Positions 1 through 7,432 of a stretch of DNA of 15,634 nucleotides are shown here, in pieces; position 1 is the stretch's first letter, and each line of letters begins with the position of its first letter. This stretch comes from JABMRP01 sp964444795 (lineage in GTDB: Bacteria; Planctomycetota; Planctomycetia; Pirellulales; Thermoguttaceae), in the NCBI GenBank assembly GCA_964444795.1, contig CAYUIQ010000215.1, positions 1 to 15,634 on the forward strand, written 5' to 3'. The position numbers and the translations under genes are program-made. Under the pieces are notes generated by a model. That model was not told the origin of the DNA. It was given only the letters and a program-made list of their open reading frames with translations, and ran no database searches.

Positions 1-55
1 CAAGCTCAAGATACTAGGAATTCACCAGGCTAGGTACGCACTTGTCGGATGAGCC
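1..55 (+). mobile_element. Right end of an ISL3-family insertion sequence (runs off the window)
   Basis: The 55 bases are an exact reverse complement of positions 12892-12946. They encode the last residues of an ISL3-type transposase, and the identity ends precisely at position 55. The stop codon lies inside the likely terminal inverted repeat, whose outward-read end is GGCTCATCCGACAAGTG. The body of the element is upstream of the window, so its length, other end and target duplication cannot be seen. The assignment rests on the matching, longer reading frame at 12895-13032. Confidence 0.8.
2..52 (+). CDS. ISL3-family transposase, C-terminal end only (partial at the window edge)
   Basis: This is the last 16 codons plus TGA of a transposase that begins before the window. 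The residues read KLKILGIHQARYALVG, the characteristic tail of DDE transposases of the ISL3 family (IS204/IS1001/IS1096/IS1165 group). Catalytic residues are out of view, so whether this copy is intact cannot be judged. The stop codon overlaps the IS end, a compact arrangement plausible for ISL3 elements. Confidence 0.75.
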   Translation, partial: KLKILGIHQARYALVG

Positions 56-97
56 ATTATTATTGACAACGGGTTCGAGCTGAGGTAGATTGACGGC

Positions 98-805
98 ATG
101 CCTCGACCGCTACGCCCTATCGCCGATGGCTTAGTCTACCATGTTATCAATCGTGGTAATGGACGGCAATCGGTCTTCTTTCGCGACGAGGACTATCTGG
201 CGTTTTTGAAGGCCATCGGCGATCTGAAGGAACGAAAGCCGTTCGAGTTGTACGGCTATTGCTTGATGACGAATCACATCCACCTCTTGGTGCGTCCGCT
301 GAAGGTTCCCATCAGCCGAATCGTGCAGAGCCTGCTGGTCTCGCACACGCAGCGTTACCATCGCTGGCACAAGACGTGCGGCCATGTCTGGCAGGGCCGT
401 TTCAAAAGCCCGGTGGTGCAAGACGACGAGCATCTGCTTTGCGTGCTGCGTTACATCGAAGCCAACCCGGTGCGGGCCAACATGGTCGCCAACGCGGGCG
501 AGTATCGCTGGAGTAGTTTCGCCGCACACGGCCGAGGCGAGGCAAACGACCTGCTCGATCCCGTGCCGGCGTACGAAGCGTTGGCAGCCTATCCGGCGGT
601 TCGTTGCCGGCGTTGGTCGGCCTACGTGCATCAAACGCCACCGGACGCGGAAGTGAAATCGATTCAACGAAGCAGCGAAACGGGCTTGCCCTACGGCGAT
701 CCATCCTGGATAACACGCCTAGCCACTCGCCTCAAGCTAGACCTCGCCATCCGCCCCCGCGGCCGCCCAAAGAAAACCGCAGAACAGTCAAAGAAGGGAG
801 ATTAA
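98..805 (+). CDS. REP-associated tyrosine transposase (RAYT), Y1_Tnp/IS200-like HUH family
   Basis: This is a 235-residue single-domain HUH endonuclease. The HUH pair is H60-I-H62 in the segment MTNHIHLLV, the conserved WQGRFKS block lies at about 98-104, and the presumed catalytic tyrosine is Y119 in LRYIEANPVRA. The C-terminus has the basic RGRPKK patch (220-226) often seen in RAYTs. Family members nick single-stranded DNA at hairpins and are thought to mobilise or maintain REP/BIME palindromes; most are domesticated single-copy genes without IS ends. No terminal palindromes flank this copy, but two tandem hairpins at 6316-6373 could be related substrates (inference). The ATG at 98 gives the usual N-terminus MPRPLRP; a GAGG sits about 12 bases upstream, so the ribosome site is weak. 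The gene appears intact and starts just 43 bp after the ISL3 end. Confidence 0.9.
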   Translation: MPRPLRPIADGLVYHVINRGNGRQSVFFRDEDYLAFLKAIGDLKERKPFELYGYCLMTNHIHLLVRPLKVPISRIVQSLLVSHTQRYHRWHKTCGHVWQGRFKSPVVQDDEHLLCVLRYIEANPVRANMVANAGEYRWSSFAAHGRGEANDLLDPVPAYEALAAYPAVRCRRWSAYVHQTPPDAEVKSIQRSSETGLPYGDPSWITRLATRLKLDLAIRPRGRPKKTAEQSKKGD

Positions 806-809
806 ACAG

Positions 810-1020
810 TTCTACGACGACGTCCGGCGGCTGGCCGCCACGGTCAATCCCCGGGGTTGTCGCACCACGTACGTCCACGACAACGTGAGCAACCGGATCG
901 CCACCATCGACGCCCTGTTCAACCGGACCACGACCGTCTACGACTCGGTCAATCGCCCGGTGGCCACGATCGACGGCGAGGGTCGTCGCACCACCAGTAT
1001 CCTCGACGCCGCCTGGTCCG
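810..1020 (+). pseudogene. RHS/YD-repeat protein fragment
   Basis: The frame beginning TTC at 810 encodes about 70 residues in units of about 21: TTYVHDNVSNRIATIDALFNR, followed by TTTVYDSVNRPVATIDGEGR and a third unit starting TTSILDAA. This is the RHS/YD-repeat signature (Y-D-x-x-N-R-x-x-A-T-I-D) of large wall-associated or polymorphic-toxin shells. There is no start codon, signal peptide or core-associated domain, and the frame passes directly out of the preceding transposase region. The repeats break off at about 1015-1022, where a leucine-rich repeat begins in another frame. It is best read as an internal scrap of a much longer gene. Confidence 0.7.
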
Positions 1021-1156
1021 CGATCTCTCGCCCCTGGCAAAGGTGGGGAACCTCGGGTACCTCGATCTGGCCGCTACACCGGTCAGCGACCTGGCGCCGC
1101 TGGCGAGATTGGAGCACCTCAAGCGGCTTGACTTGAGCGACACGCGGTTGTCGTGA
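1019..1156 (+). pseudogene. Leucine-rich-repeat protein, C-terminal fragment
   Basis: In the frame through GAT at 1022 the sequence encodes about 45 residues ending at TGA 1154-1156. It reads DLSPLAKVGNLGYLDLAATP, then VSDLAPLARLEHLKRLDLSD and TRLS. These are two 22-residue bacterial LRR units (L-x-x-L-x-x-L-x-L-x-x-T-x-V-x-D-L-x-P-L), the type found in internalin-like and many planctomycete LRR proteins. The frame differs from that of the adjoining RHS fragment, so the two probably come from different genes joined by deletion or recombination. No start codon or ribosome site precedes it. Confidence 0.65.
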
Positions 1157-1500
1157 AAAAGGACTGTTGGACGAAATCGCTTCGCGATAGGACTTGATGG
1201 CATCCACTCATTTCGGCCATGCGTTTACTGAGATTGGCCCAGATCGATGTGTCTGACGCGATCGAGCAAGACGTGTTTGGACGCTCATGTGGGAGCGACC
1301 GAAGCAGCCAACCGCAACCTGCTTGCGCGGAGGGTTTGGCGCCAGGAAGGGGCCTTCCGAAGAATGATAAGCCTTTTCTCGTCAAACATGCCGCCATCTG
1401 ATACAATCAGGAGTTCTTACCACCAAATGACAGGCGGTCGTCGCTGTATGTGATGAGACGGGCTGGCAGGTGAGTGTCAGCGGATTAAGTTATTACAGGC
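1157..1500. other. Intergenic stretch with no convincing gene; possible transposase trace
   Basis: Short open frames on both strands here have no recognisable domain, signal peptide or ribosome site. The only suggestive detail is near 1453-1475 on the plus strand, where one frame reads DETGWQVS. That resembles the conserved D-E-T-G-W-R-V block of IS66-type transposases, but the surroundings do not extend the match. A small GC palindrome (GGAAGG, two bases, CCTTCC) lies at 1345-1358. Confidence 0.4.
1379..1407 (+). promoter_or_regulatory. Candidate extended -10 promoter for the glycan-degradation cassette
   Basis: TG-A-TACAAT (the -10 hexamer is 1402-1407) resembles an extended -10 element. 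At 17-base spacing TCGTCA (1379-1384) matches four of six -35 positions. It lies about 120 bases upstream of the first cassette gene and is oriented correctly. Such matches occur by chance, and planctomycete promoters are poorly defined, so this is only a candidate. Confidence 0.22.
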
Positions 1501-1527
1501 TTGAACCAAACAAGAAAGGGCACAACC

Positions 1528-3360
1528 ATGCGTTACAGACCACTCATCCTCTCATTATCGATCTTGCCGGCCATCGCGTTGTGCGCGCTTGACGCCACCG
1601 CCGACACACTCAAGACGCATGGCATCTTTTCGAGCAACATGGTCATCCAGCGTGACAAGCCGATCACGATATGGGGCTGGGCTGGGGCAGGGCGGAAGGT
1701 ATCCGTCCAGTTTGGCGAGGAGAAAGCCGGGGCTACGGCCGACGACAAGATGGGTCGCTGGGAGGTGATGTTCTCCGCCCGGGGAGCCGACGCCACCGGT
1801 CTGAAGCTGATCGTGACGTCGGGCGATGAAACGATCGAGATGGACAACATCCTCATCGGCGACGTCTGGGTCATGAACGGCCAGAGCAACATGGCCTTCG
1901 GGCTAGGCGCGACCAACCGCGCCGACATGGAAACGGCAACAGCGCACCTGCCCTTGCTGCGTCAGGTGCGTATCTCGCCCAATGAATCCTATGCGATCCA
2001 AGAGGACATTCCGGCGGATCGAATCGACGGCTGGATCGTCTGTTCGCCGGAAACCGCGGGCGGTTTTTCATCCATCGGCTACACGTTTGCGTCACACCTA
2101 CAGCGGGCCTTGCGGATCCCCATCGGGATCATTGACAACGCGCGCGGCGGTGCATCCATTGAGAGCCTCGTTCCCCGCCACAAGTTCGACGACGACCCGG
2201 TGGCTGCCAGATACCTGGCCTGGGTCGAGCAGCGCCGGGCCGAGTTCGACTGGGACGCGGCCGTGAAACCGCTCATCGAGAAATGGGAAAAGGAGGTCGC
2301 CGGGCAGCGAGAAAAGGGCGTAGCCGAGAACCAACTGCCGCCCAAGCCGACCCGCAAAGATCTACGATCTTGGAACGTCCCCGGGCGCAGCCCCAGCGAC
2401 GCCGCCTCCTGCTACAACGGTATGTTCGGCGTCTTCAAGGGCTTGAACATCAAGGGCGTGCTCTTCCATCAGGGCTTCAACAATGCGATGTCGACGGTTT
2501 GTCGGCCGAAGCGTTACCGGGTCCTCGTGGAACTTATGGTCGAGGGTTGGCGTGAGGATTTTGGCGATCCGACACTGCCGGTGGGGATCATCGGCTTCTG
2601 CGCGGGCAGCATTCCACAGACGCGCGACAACTTCGAGGTCTGGTCGGTTTCGGGTGGCGCTTTTATCCGCGAGGCCCAGCGGCTCGGGCTGAGCGATATC
2701 GATGATCCGGCCAATGCGGCGTTCCTACCGGCGTATGACATCCAGATTCCGGGACTGCATCCCGTCAAGAAGTGGGCACATGGTGTCCGGGCAGCGCGGT
2801 GGGCGCTGGGCAGGATTTACGACATGAAGATCGACTGGGATTCCGCGTCGCTGGTCTCCGCCGAGCGCAACGGCGATTGCATGGTGCTGACTTTCGACAA
2901 GAACGTGATGCCGGATGACATGTCGACGATTCCCGAGGGTTTCTCAATCGCCGACGAGTCCGGCAAGTTCTACATGGCCCACGCGGCGTACCCGCCCACC
3001 AAGGACGCCGGTATCTGGAACGTCGCCAACAAGAATTTCGATGCCACGCGGATTATTGTCTGGAGCCCGCTGGTCAAGGAACCGGTGGCCGTGCGGTACG
3101 CCTGGGCGACAAGTCCGATTGGCAATCTAAGGGTTAACGGAAAACCTTGGCTGCCGCTGCAGAATTTCCGCACGGACGACTGGGATTGGCCCGAGAGTGA
3201 GGATCCGGCCGAGAGTCTCGTTGACCGCACCAAGAGCCGGGAGATGAATACGGATGCGGCCGAACGATGCGAGTACAGACGCGTGGAAGAGGCCCGTCGA
3301 GCCGTTGAAAGTCTCGAACGGTTCAAGGAACTGGGCAAGAAGGAACTCCAAGCCGGATAA
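1528..3360 (+). CDS. Secreted SGNH-type carbohydrate O-acetylesterase (sialate O-acetylesterase-like, SASA domain)
   Basis: This encodes 610 residues. The ATG at 1528 is preferred over an upstream TTG at 1501: AAAGGG lies just before it, and the protein then opens with a clean Sec signal peptide (MRYRPLILSLSILPAIALCA, cleavage near residues 26-27). After a beta-rich N-terminal region comes the catalytic block VWVMNGQSNM with candidate nucleophile S120. A second block, FHQGFNNA, starts at H314, where the family usually has W-Y-Q-G-E-S-N-A. The last block is IPGLHPVKKW with H411; the usual D-x-x-H or D-L-H aspartate is Gly409 here. The C-terminal 45 residues are highly charged and probably helical. 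Family members remove O-acetyl esters from sialic acids or plant and algal glycans. It is first of five same-strand cassette genes, 54 bases before the next. Family confidence is high; activity and substrate are uncertain because of the altered blocks. Confidence 0.85.
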   Translation: MRYRPLILSLSILPAIALCALDATADTLKTHGIFSSNMVIQRDKPITIWGWAGAGRKVSVQFGEEKAGATADDKMGRWEVMFSARGADATGLKLIVTSGDETIEMDNILIGDVWVMNGQSNMAFGLGATNRADMETATAHLPLLRQVRISPNESYAIQEDIPADRIDGWIVCSPETAGGFSSIGYTFASHLQRALRIPIGIIDNARGGASIESLVPRHKFDDDPVAARYLAWVEQRRAEFDWDAAVKPLIEKWEKEVAGQREKGVAENQLPPKPTRKDLRSWNVPGRSPSDAASCYNGMFGVFKGLNIKGVLFHQGFNNAMSTVCRPKRYRVLVELMVEGWREDFGDPTLPVGIIGFCAGSIPQTRDNFEVWSVSGGAFIREAQRLGLSDIDDPANAAFLPAYDIQIPGLHPVKKWAHGVRAARWALGRIYDMKIDWDSASLVSAERNGDCMVLTFDKNVMPDDMSTIPEGFSIADESGKFYMAHAAYPPTKDAGIWNVANKNFDATRIIVWSPLVKEPVAVRYAWATSPIGNLRVNGKPWLPLQNFRTDDWDWPESEDPAESLVDRTKSREMNTDAAERCEYRRVEEARRAVESLERFKELGKKELQAG

Positions 3361-3414
3361 CGCAACCAAGTATAGAACCACGAACGAATACGAATCAACA
3401 ACAAGGAGAAGAAC

Positions 3415-4884
3415 ATGCTTACAAGAAGCCGCGTTATAACGGCACTGCTACCGGTTATCGTCGCGATGTCGCTGTTCGTCCTGCCCGCGGCCGCAAAGGA
3501 GATCCCCGCGCGGTTGCCGGACCCGGACGCCAAACCGCCCGTCACGGATAAGCCGGTCAAGGTCTACATTCTGTCCGGTCAATCCAATATGGTGGGGATG
3601 GGCGACATCCGCGGAGGGACTTCGCGCTGGGGCAAGCAGTTTCTCGACCCCGTGGTTTCGATCTATGAGGGCGAATACTCTCCGGCGGCCGACTACGACA
3701 AGATGAATCCGATCGAGACGAAGAAACTGGAATCGTTCGGCGGAACGACGCCCACCCCGTTTCCCAAGGGCGGAACCGCCGTCGTCCGGGGGACCATCAA
3801 GATGCCGACCACCGGCGTGTACAAGTTCAACCCGGGCTACGGCAATTCGACCTGCAACATCATGGAAATCGACGGCACGGAGGTCTATCGGAGGGAGCCC
3901 GGCAAGGATGCGGTGCATGCCGCCATGGAACTCGCCGCGGACAAGAAGTATGCCTTCAGAATCACGTTCCTGACGGCACATGCCGGCGGGCTGGGGTGGG
4001 TATGGCGCACAGACATTCCGGGACTGCTGACCACCTTGGTACACAGCGACAACAAGTTCCCTCACCTGATCGACGACGAGGGCAAGTGGACCGTACGGAA
4101 CGACGTGACGTACAAGGGCGTCATCTCCGCCGTGGCACAAGGTCCGCTGACCGTCGGTATCCAGGGCAACACCATCGGGCCGGAGATGCAGTTCGGGCAC
4201 ATCATGGGCTATTACCACGACGAACCGGTCCTGCTGATCAAGGCCTCGATCGGCAACCGCAGTCTTGGCTGGGATATCCTCCCGCCGGGAAGCGAGCGAT
4301 TCACCCATGACGGCCGAGTCTATGCCGGGTACAAGGACACGCCGGACTCCTGGATCGAAGGACAGCCCAAGAAGGAGGTGAACTGGTATGCCGGCAAGCA
4401 GTATGACGACTACACCAAAGCCATTCACGACGTGCTGGATGACTTCGGTAGTCTGTTCCCGGAGTACAAAGACCAGGGCTACGAAGTCGCCGGGTTCGTC
4501 TGGTGGCAGGGACACAAGGACGGCAACGCGGCCCACGCCGGTCGTTACGAGCTGAACCTGGTCAATCTGATCAAAGCCTGGCGCGCCGAGTTCAAGGCAC
4601 CGAAGGCGCCCTTTGTGCTGGCCACCATCGGCTTTGGCGGCTGGGAAATGGCCGGCCCTCACCTGACCGTTGCCAACGCTCAACTCGCCGTCAGCGGAGA
4701 AAAAGGCAAGTACCCGGAATTTGCCGGCAATGTGCTGACCGTGGAGACTCGTGATTTCTGGAGAGACACTTCCGTGTCCCCCAGCGGCCAAGGCTATCAC
4801 TACAACCGAAACGCCGAGACCTACATGCTGGTGGGCGACGCCCTCGGCCGCGGAATGGTCAAGCTGCTGGACAAGAAGGATTAA
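3415..4884 (+). CDS. Secreted SASA-family acetylesterase with an inserted PA14-like/beta-sandwich domain
   Basis: This encodes 489 residues from ATG 3415, with AAGGAG at about 3401-3406. A Sec signal peptide occupies residues 1-27, ending LFVLPAAAK. The SGNH block I is VYILSGQSNMVGMG with nucleophile S57. Block III-like GFVWWQGHKDG carries W363-D369, and the C-terminal histidine block is GYHYNRNAETY with H462, so all three catalytic-region blocks are present. Between blocks, residues about 108-205 form a beta-rich insert (GTIKMPTTGVYKF, IDGTEVYRREPG, KKYAFRITF) that reads like a compact PA14-type or carbohydrate-binding module. The protein is probably an exported glycan O-acetylesterase. It follows the first esterase by 54 bases and precedes the oxidoreductase by 54 bases, consistent with one transcript. 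The insert assignment is by eye from the pattern 'tissue-like loop G-V-Y-x-F ... D-G'. Confidence 0.88.
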   Translation: MLTRSRVITALLPVIVAMSLFVLPAAAKEIPARLPDPDAKPPVTDKPVKVYILSGQSNMVGMGDIRGGTSRWGKQFLDPVVSIYEGEYSPAADYDKMNPIETKKLESFGGTTPTPFPKGGTAVVRGTIKMPTTGVYKFNPGYGNSTCNIMEIDGTEVYRREPGKDAVHAAMELAADKKYAFRITFLTAHAGGLGWVWRTDIPGLLTTLVHSDNKFPHLIDDEGKWTVRNDVTYKGVISAVAQGPLTVGIQGNTIGPEMQFGHIMGYYHDEPVLLIKASIGNRSLGWDILPPGSERFTHDGRVYAGYKDTPDSWIEGQPKKEVNWYAGKQYDDYTKAIHDVLDDFGSLFPEYKDQGYEVAGFVWWQGHKDGNAAHAGRYELNLVNLIKAWRAEFKAPKAPFVLATIGFGGWEMAGPHLTVANAQLAVSGEKGKYPEFAGNVLTVETRDFWRDTSVSPSGQGYHYNRNAETYMLVGDALGRGMVKLLDKKD

Positions 4885-4938
4885 AGGATGGCCGGCGGAA
4901 CGATACTCATGGGAATGTGAACCATAGGAGAATGCGCT

Positions 4939-6270
4939 ATGACCAAGCCAGTTGAGACGAGACGCGGTGCGGCCAGTGGGCTGAGCCGGCGGGAGTTCCT
5001 CCAAGGAGTCTCCGCGGCGGCAGGCGCGATTGCGGTTCCGTGCTTGATTCCAGCATCGGCGCTGGGCAACGATGGGACGGTCGCGCCGAGTGAACGAATC
5101 ATCCTCGGCGGGATCGGACTTGGCGGCAGAGGCACCGGCGACTTGAATGTCATGATTTCGGAACGCGACGTGCAGTTTGTCGCGGTCTGCGATGTCAGAA
5201 AGGGCCGGCGCGAAGCGATCAAGAATATGGTGGATGGTCGCTACGGCACGAAGGATTGCGCCACCTACATCGACATTCGCCAGTTTCTGGCCGAGCGAGC
5301 GGATGTCGATGCCGTGCTCATCGCGACAGGCGAACGTTGGCACGCGCTGGCCTCTATCCTGGCGATGCGGGCGGGAAAGGACGTGTACTGCGAGAAACCC
5401 TCGTGTCATACCATGGCACAAGGTCGGATGGTGGTCGAGACGGCGCGAAGATACGGCCGCGTTTATCAGACCGGAACGCAGCGGGTCAGTGAGGCGAATC
5501 ACGTCTTTGCCATCGAGATGGCCCGTACCGGCCGACTCGGCAAGATCCACACGGCCTATGCCGATATCCGCTGGCGCGACGGGAATCGTCGCGACTATTT
5601 GCCGACACAACCGGAGCCGCCCAAGGATGAACTGGACTGGGACACTTGGATCGGCCCATGCCCTTGGCGCCCTTACAACAGCGGATATGCCAACGGCTGC
5701 GGATGGTATCATTATTATGATTTCGCCACCGATGTTGCCATGTGGGGGGCGCATACGGTGGCGCAGGTGCTGCCCGGCCTCGACATGTCGAACGTTAAGA
5801 CGATCGAGTTCGAGTATAGCTCACCCGACGGTGCGATGGTGACTCGCTTGTCCAGCGGAGTGAAGATAGTCCTCGCTCGTGGCCCCGGCTGCAATTACTG
5901 GCACGGTTCCTGCGGCGAGCGGTTCGATGGCCCGGAGGGATGGGTTGCGGCAGCCGACGGCTATTCGAAGCCGGATGTCTCATCGCCCGATCTGTTGGCC
6001 GAATACAAGAAAGTCCTTGACGAGTACACGGCCAGGGCGCAACGCCCCCTGCACCATTGGCGAGATTTCCTCAACTGCGTCAGATCGCGGCGGGCGGCGG
6101 TGGCCGGCCCCGAGGTCATGTACAATTCCATGATTATCTGCCTGGCCGCCGACATCTGTGAGCAGTTGAAACGAAATCTGAAGTTCGACCTGCTCAAGGC
6201 TGAGTTCGTCGCGGATCCTGAAGCCAATCGGCTCAGGTCGCGTGCGATGCGGGCACCGTGGTGCGTGTGA
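4939..6270 (+). CDS. Tat-exported Gfo/Idh/MocA family oxidoreductase
   Basis: This encodes 443 residues. ATG 4939 follows AGGAGA with good spacing. The N-terminus carries a twin-arginine signal, SRREFLQGVSAAAGA (R18-R19), so the protein is probably folded with its nicotinamide cofactor and then exported. The Rossmann motif is GGIGLGGRG (57-65). The catalytic E-K-P motif is CEKPSCHT (E152-K153-P154). Downstream come the family's typical RTGRLGKIHTAYADIRW helix-strand and a W-G-A-H motif (DVAMWGAHTVAQ) in the C-terminal substrate half. Relatives oxidise or reduce sugars and inositols, and one branch (GH109) uses bound NAD to cleave alpha-N-acetylgalactosaminides. The operon position beside esterases and fucosidases makes a glycan-processing role likely, but GH109 activity cannot be claimed from sequence alone. 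A 133-base gap with two hairpins separates it from the GH29 gene. Confidence 0.9.
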   Translation: MTKPVETRRGAASGLSRREFLQGVSAAAGAIAVPCLIPASALGNDGTVAPSERIILGGIGLGGRGTGDLNVMISERDVQFVAVCDVRKGRREAIKNMVDGRYGTKDCATYIDIRQFLAERADVDAVLIATGERWHALASILAMRAGKDVYCEKPSCHTMAQGRMVVETARRYGRVYQTGTQRVSEANHVFAIEMARTGRLGKIHTAYADIRWRDGNRRDYLPTQPEPPKDELDWDTWIGPCPWRPYNSGYANGCGWYHYYDFATDVAMWGAHTVAQVLPGLDMSNVKTIEFEYSSPDGAMVTRLSSGVKIVLARGPGCNYWHGSCGERFDGPEGWVAAADGYSKPDVSSPDLLAEYKKVLDEYTARAQRPLHHWRDFLNCVRSRRAAVAGPEVMYNSMIICLAADICEQLKRNLKFDLLKAEFVADPEANRLRSRAMRAPWCV

Positions 6271-6315
6271 TGGACGGTACGTCGTTTGGCGTCGTCCGAT
6301 CATTTGTTGTCGTAG

Positions 6316-6335
6316 CCACGCTCGCCAGAGCGTGG
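6316..6335. repeat. Perfect hairpin, REP-like unit 1
   Basis: CCACGCTC (6316-6323), loop GCCA, GAGCGTGG (6328-6335) form a perfect 8-bp stem with a 4-base loop. It lies between the oxidoreductase and GH29 genes. The next hairpin shares its core in the opposite orientation, which is the layout of a BIME made of REP units. It could also attenuate transcription or stabilise the 3' end of the upstream mRNA; no U-tract follows, so it is not a standard intrinsic terminator. Confidence 0.6.
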
Positions 6336-6343
6336 ACAGGAGC

Positions 6344-6373
6344 GGCAGCCACGGTCTGGCGACCCTGGCTGCC
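6344..6373. repeat. Imperfect 13-bp hairpin, REP-like unit 2 (inverted relative to unit 1)
   Basis: GGCAGCCACGGTC (6344-6356) pairs with GACCCTGGCTGCC (6361-6373) with one C-C mismatch around the loop TGGC. The core CCACGGTC-TGGC-GACCCTGG resembles the reverse complement of unit 1 (CCACGCTC-TGGC-GAGCGTGG), so the two hairpins form a head-to-head pair separated by 8 bases. There is no run of T after it. A REP/BIME-type element is the simplest reading; genome-wide copies cannot be checked here. Confidence 0.6.
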
Positions 6374-6403
6374 AGGACAATTGGGGTTTGTGGAGTAAAC
6401 GAA

Positions 6404-7432
6404 ATGACTCGCGAAATCACGATCGTATTTGGCCTCGCAGCCCTGGCGTGGGCGGGGCTTGCTCTCAATCCGGCGGCAGCACAACCGCCCGACAAGGACG
6501 GCAAAGAGCTGGACGCCGGCACGTCGGTCAACAAGTTGCGGGAGGACTTCCGGAAACTCGAATTCGGCATGTTCCTCCATTACAACATGGCGACGTACCA
6601 GGGGGCCCAGTGGGTCGCGGGCTACCACAGTCCCGCCGATTTCAATCCGGGCGGAAAGATCGACACCGACGCCTGGGCCGACGCGGCGAAGTCGGCCGGC
6701 ATGAAGTACGGCGTCCTGACCGCAAAGCACGTCGCCGGTTTTTGCCTCTGGGACAGCAAGTACACGACCTACGACGTCATGCATCCCGACTGCCCCTACC
6801 AGCAGGACCTCGTGGCGCAATTCATCAAGTCGTTCAAGAGCCGGGGGCTCAAGGTGGGGCTTTACTACTGCTGGCGCCACCCGGGCTTCGGCGATCCCGA
6901 AAAATTCAAGGTCCTGCCGCCGGAATGCGATCCTGCGTCCCATACGCTGAAGGAGCAGAATGAGTTTCAGAAAAGGCAGATCGCCGAACTGGTCGAAAAA
7001 TATCCGGATGTGTTCTACATCTGGAATGACGCGCTCGACGACAAGATCATGCCTGCGGAGGAAGCGCAGGCCTTTGTCAGAAGCTTGCGCCCCGACATCC
7101 TTGCCAGTTCGAATTGGTGGAGCTGGGGCAAAAAAGGTACGCCGTTTGTGGACATCGCGGTCAAGGAATTGCGCCACTTTCCGGAAGACAACCAGGCGCC
7201 CGGTGAGACCTGCTGGAAACTGGAACAGAAATGGTTCTGGAACGAGGGATTCCGTGCCGGAAACGCCAAGGGCGCCATGGGGCACATGGCGACGGCACAT
7301 GCGAGGAACTCGAATTTCCTGCTCAATGTCGGCCCGGATCGGAACGGCAAGATCATCGAATCCAGCATCACCACGCTGGCCGAAATCGGGACGCTGTGGA
7401 AGCCCAAGGCAACGCAAGAGGATGCCAAATGA
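6404..7432 (+). CDS. Secreted alpha-L-fucosidase, GH29, single catalytic domain
   Basis: This encodes 342 residues. ATG 6404 is chosen because GGAG (6392-6395) lies 8 bases upstream and a Sec signal peptide follows (cleavage near AAA-QPP, residues 24-28); a longer upstream extension in the same frame runs through the hairpins and is not credible. GH29 marks in order: FGMFLHYNMAT with H59 (usually F-I-H-W-G), LTAKHVAGFCLWDSKYTTYD (108-110 is K-H-V, usually K-H-H), and FYIWNDAL with D209 at the nucleophile position, comparable to W-N-D in the Thermotoga enzyme. The closing motif FLLNVGPDRNGKI comes before the end. The protein stops right after the barrel, so the C-terminal beta-sandwich present in many GH29 enzymes is absent. 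GH29 retaining enzymes release alpha-fucose, often alpha-1,3/1,4. Its stop overlaps the next start (ATGA), so translation of the two fucosidases is probably coupled. Confidence 0.9.
   Translation: MTREITIVFGLAALAWAGLALNPAAAQPPDKDGKELDAGTSVNKLREDFRKLEFGMFLHYNMATYQGAQWVAGYHSPADFNPGGKIDTDAWADAAKSAGMKYGVLTAKHVAGFCLWDSKYTTYDVMHPDCPYQQDLVAQFIKSFKSRGLKVGLYYCWRHPGFGDPEKFKVLPPECDPASHTLKEQNEFQKRQIAELVEKYPDVFYIWNDALDDKIMPAEEAQAFVRSLRPDILASSNWWSWGKKGTPFVDIAVKELRHFPEDNQAPGETCWKLEQKWFWNEGFRAGNAKGAMGHMATAHARNSNFLLNVGPDRNGKIIESSITTLAEIGTLWKPKATQEDAK

Noticed and set aside
1453..1475. DETGWQV in one frame as an IS66 transposase remnant.
   Set aside because: Only seven residues fit and flanking codons do not extend the match; noted in the stretch description but not called as an element.
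3448..5754. A very long open frame (768 codons) on the minus strand opposite the second esterase and the oxidoreductase.
   Set aside because: It is a shadow of high-GC codon bias: no domain, signal peptide or ribosome site, and both opposing genes have clear motifs.
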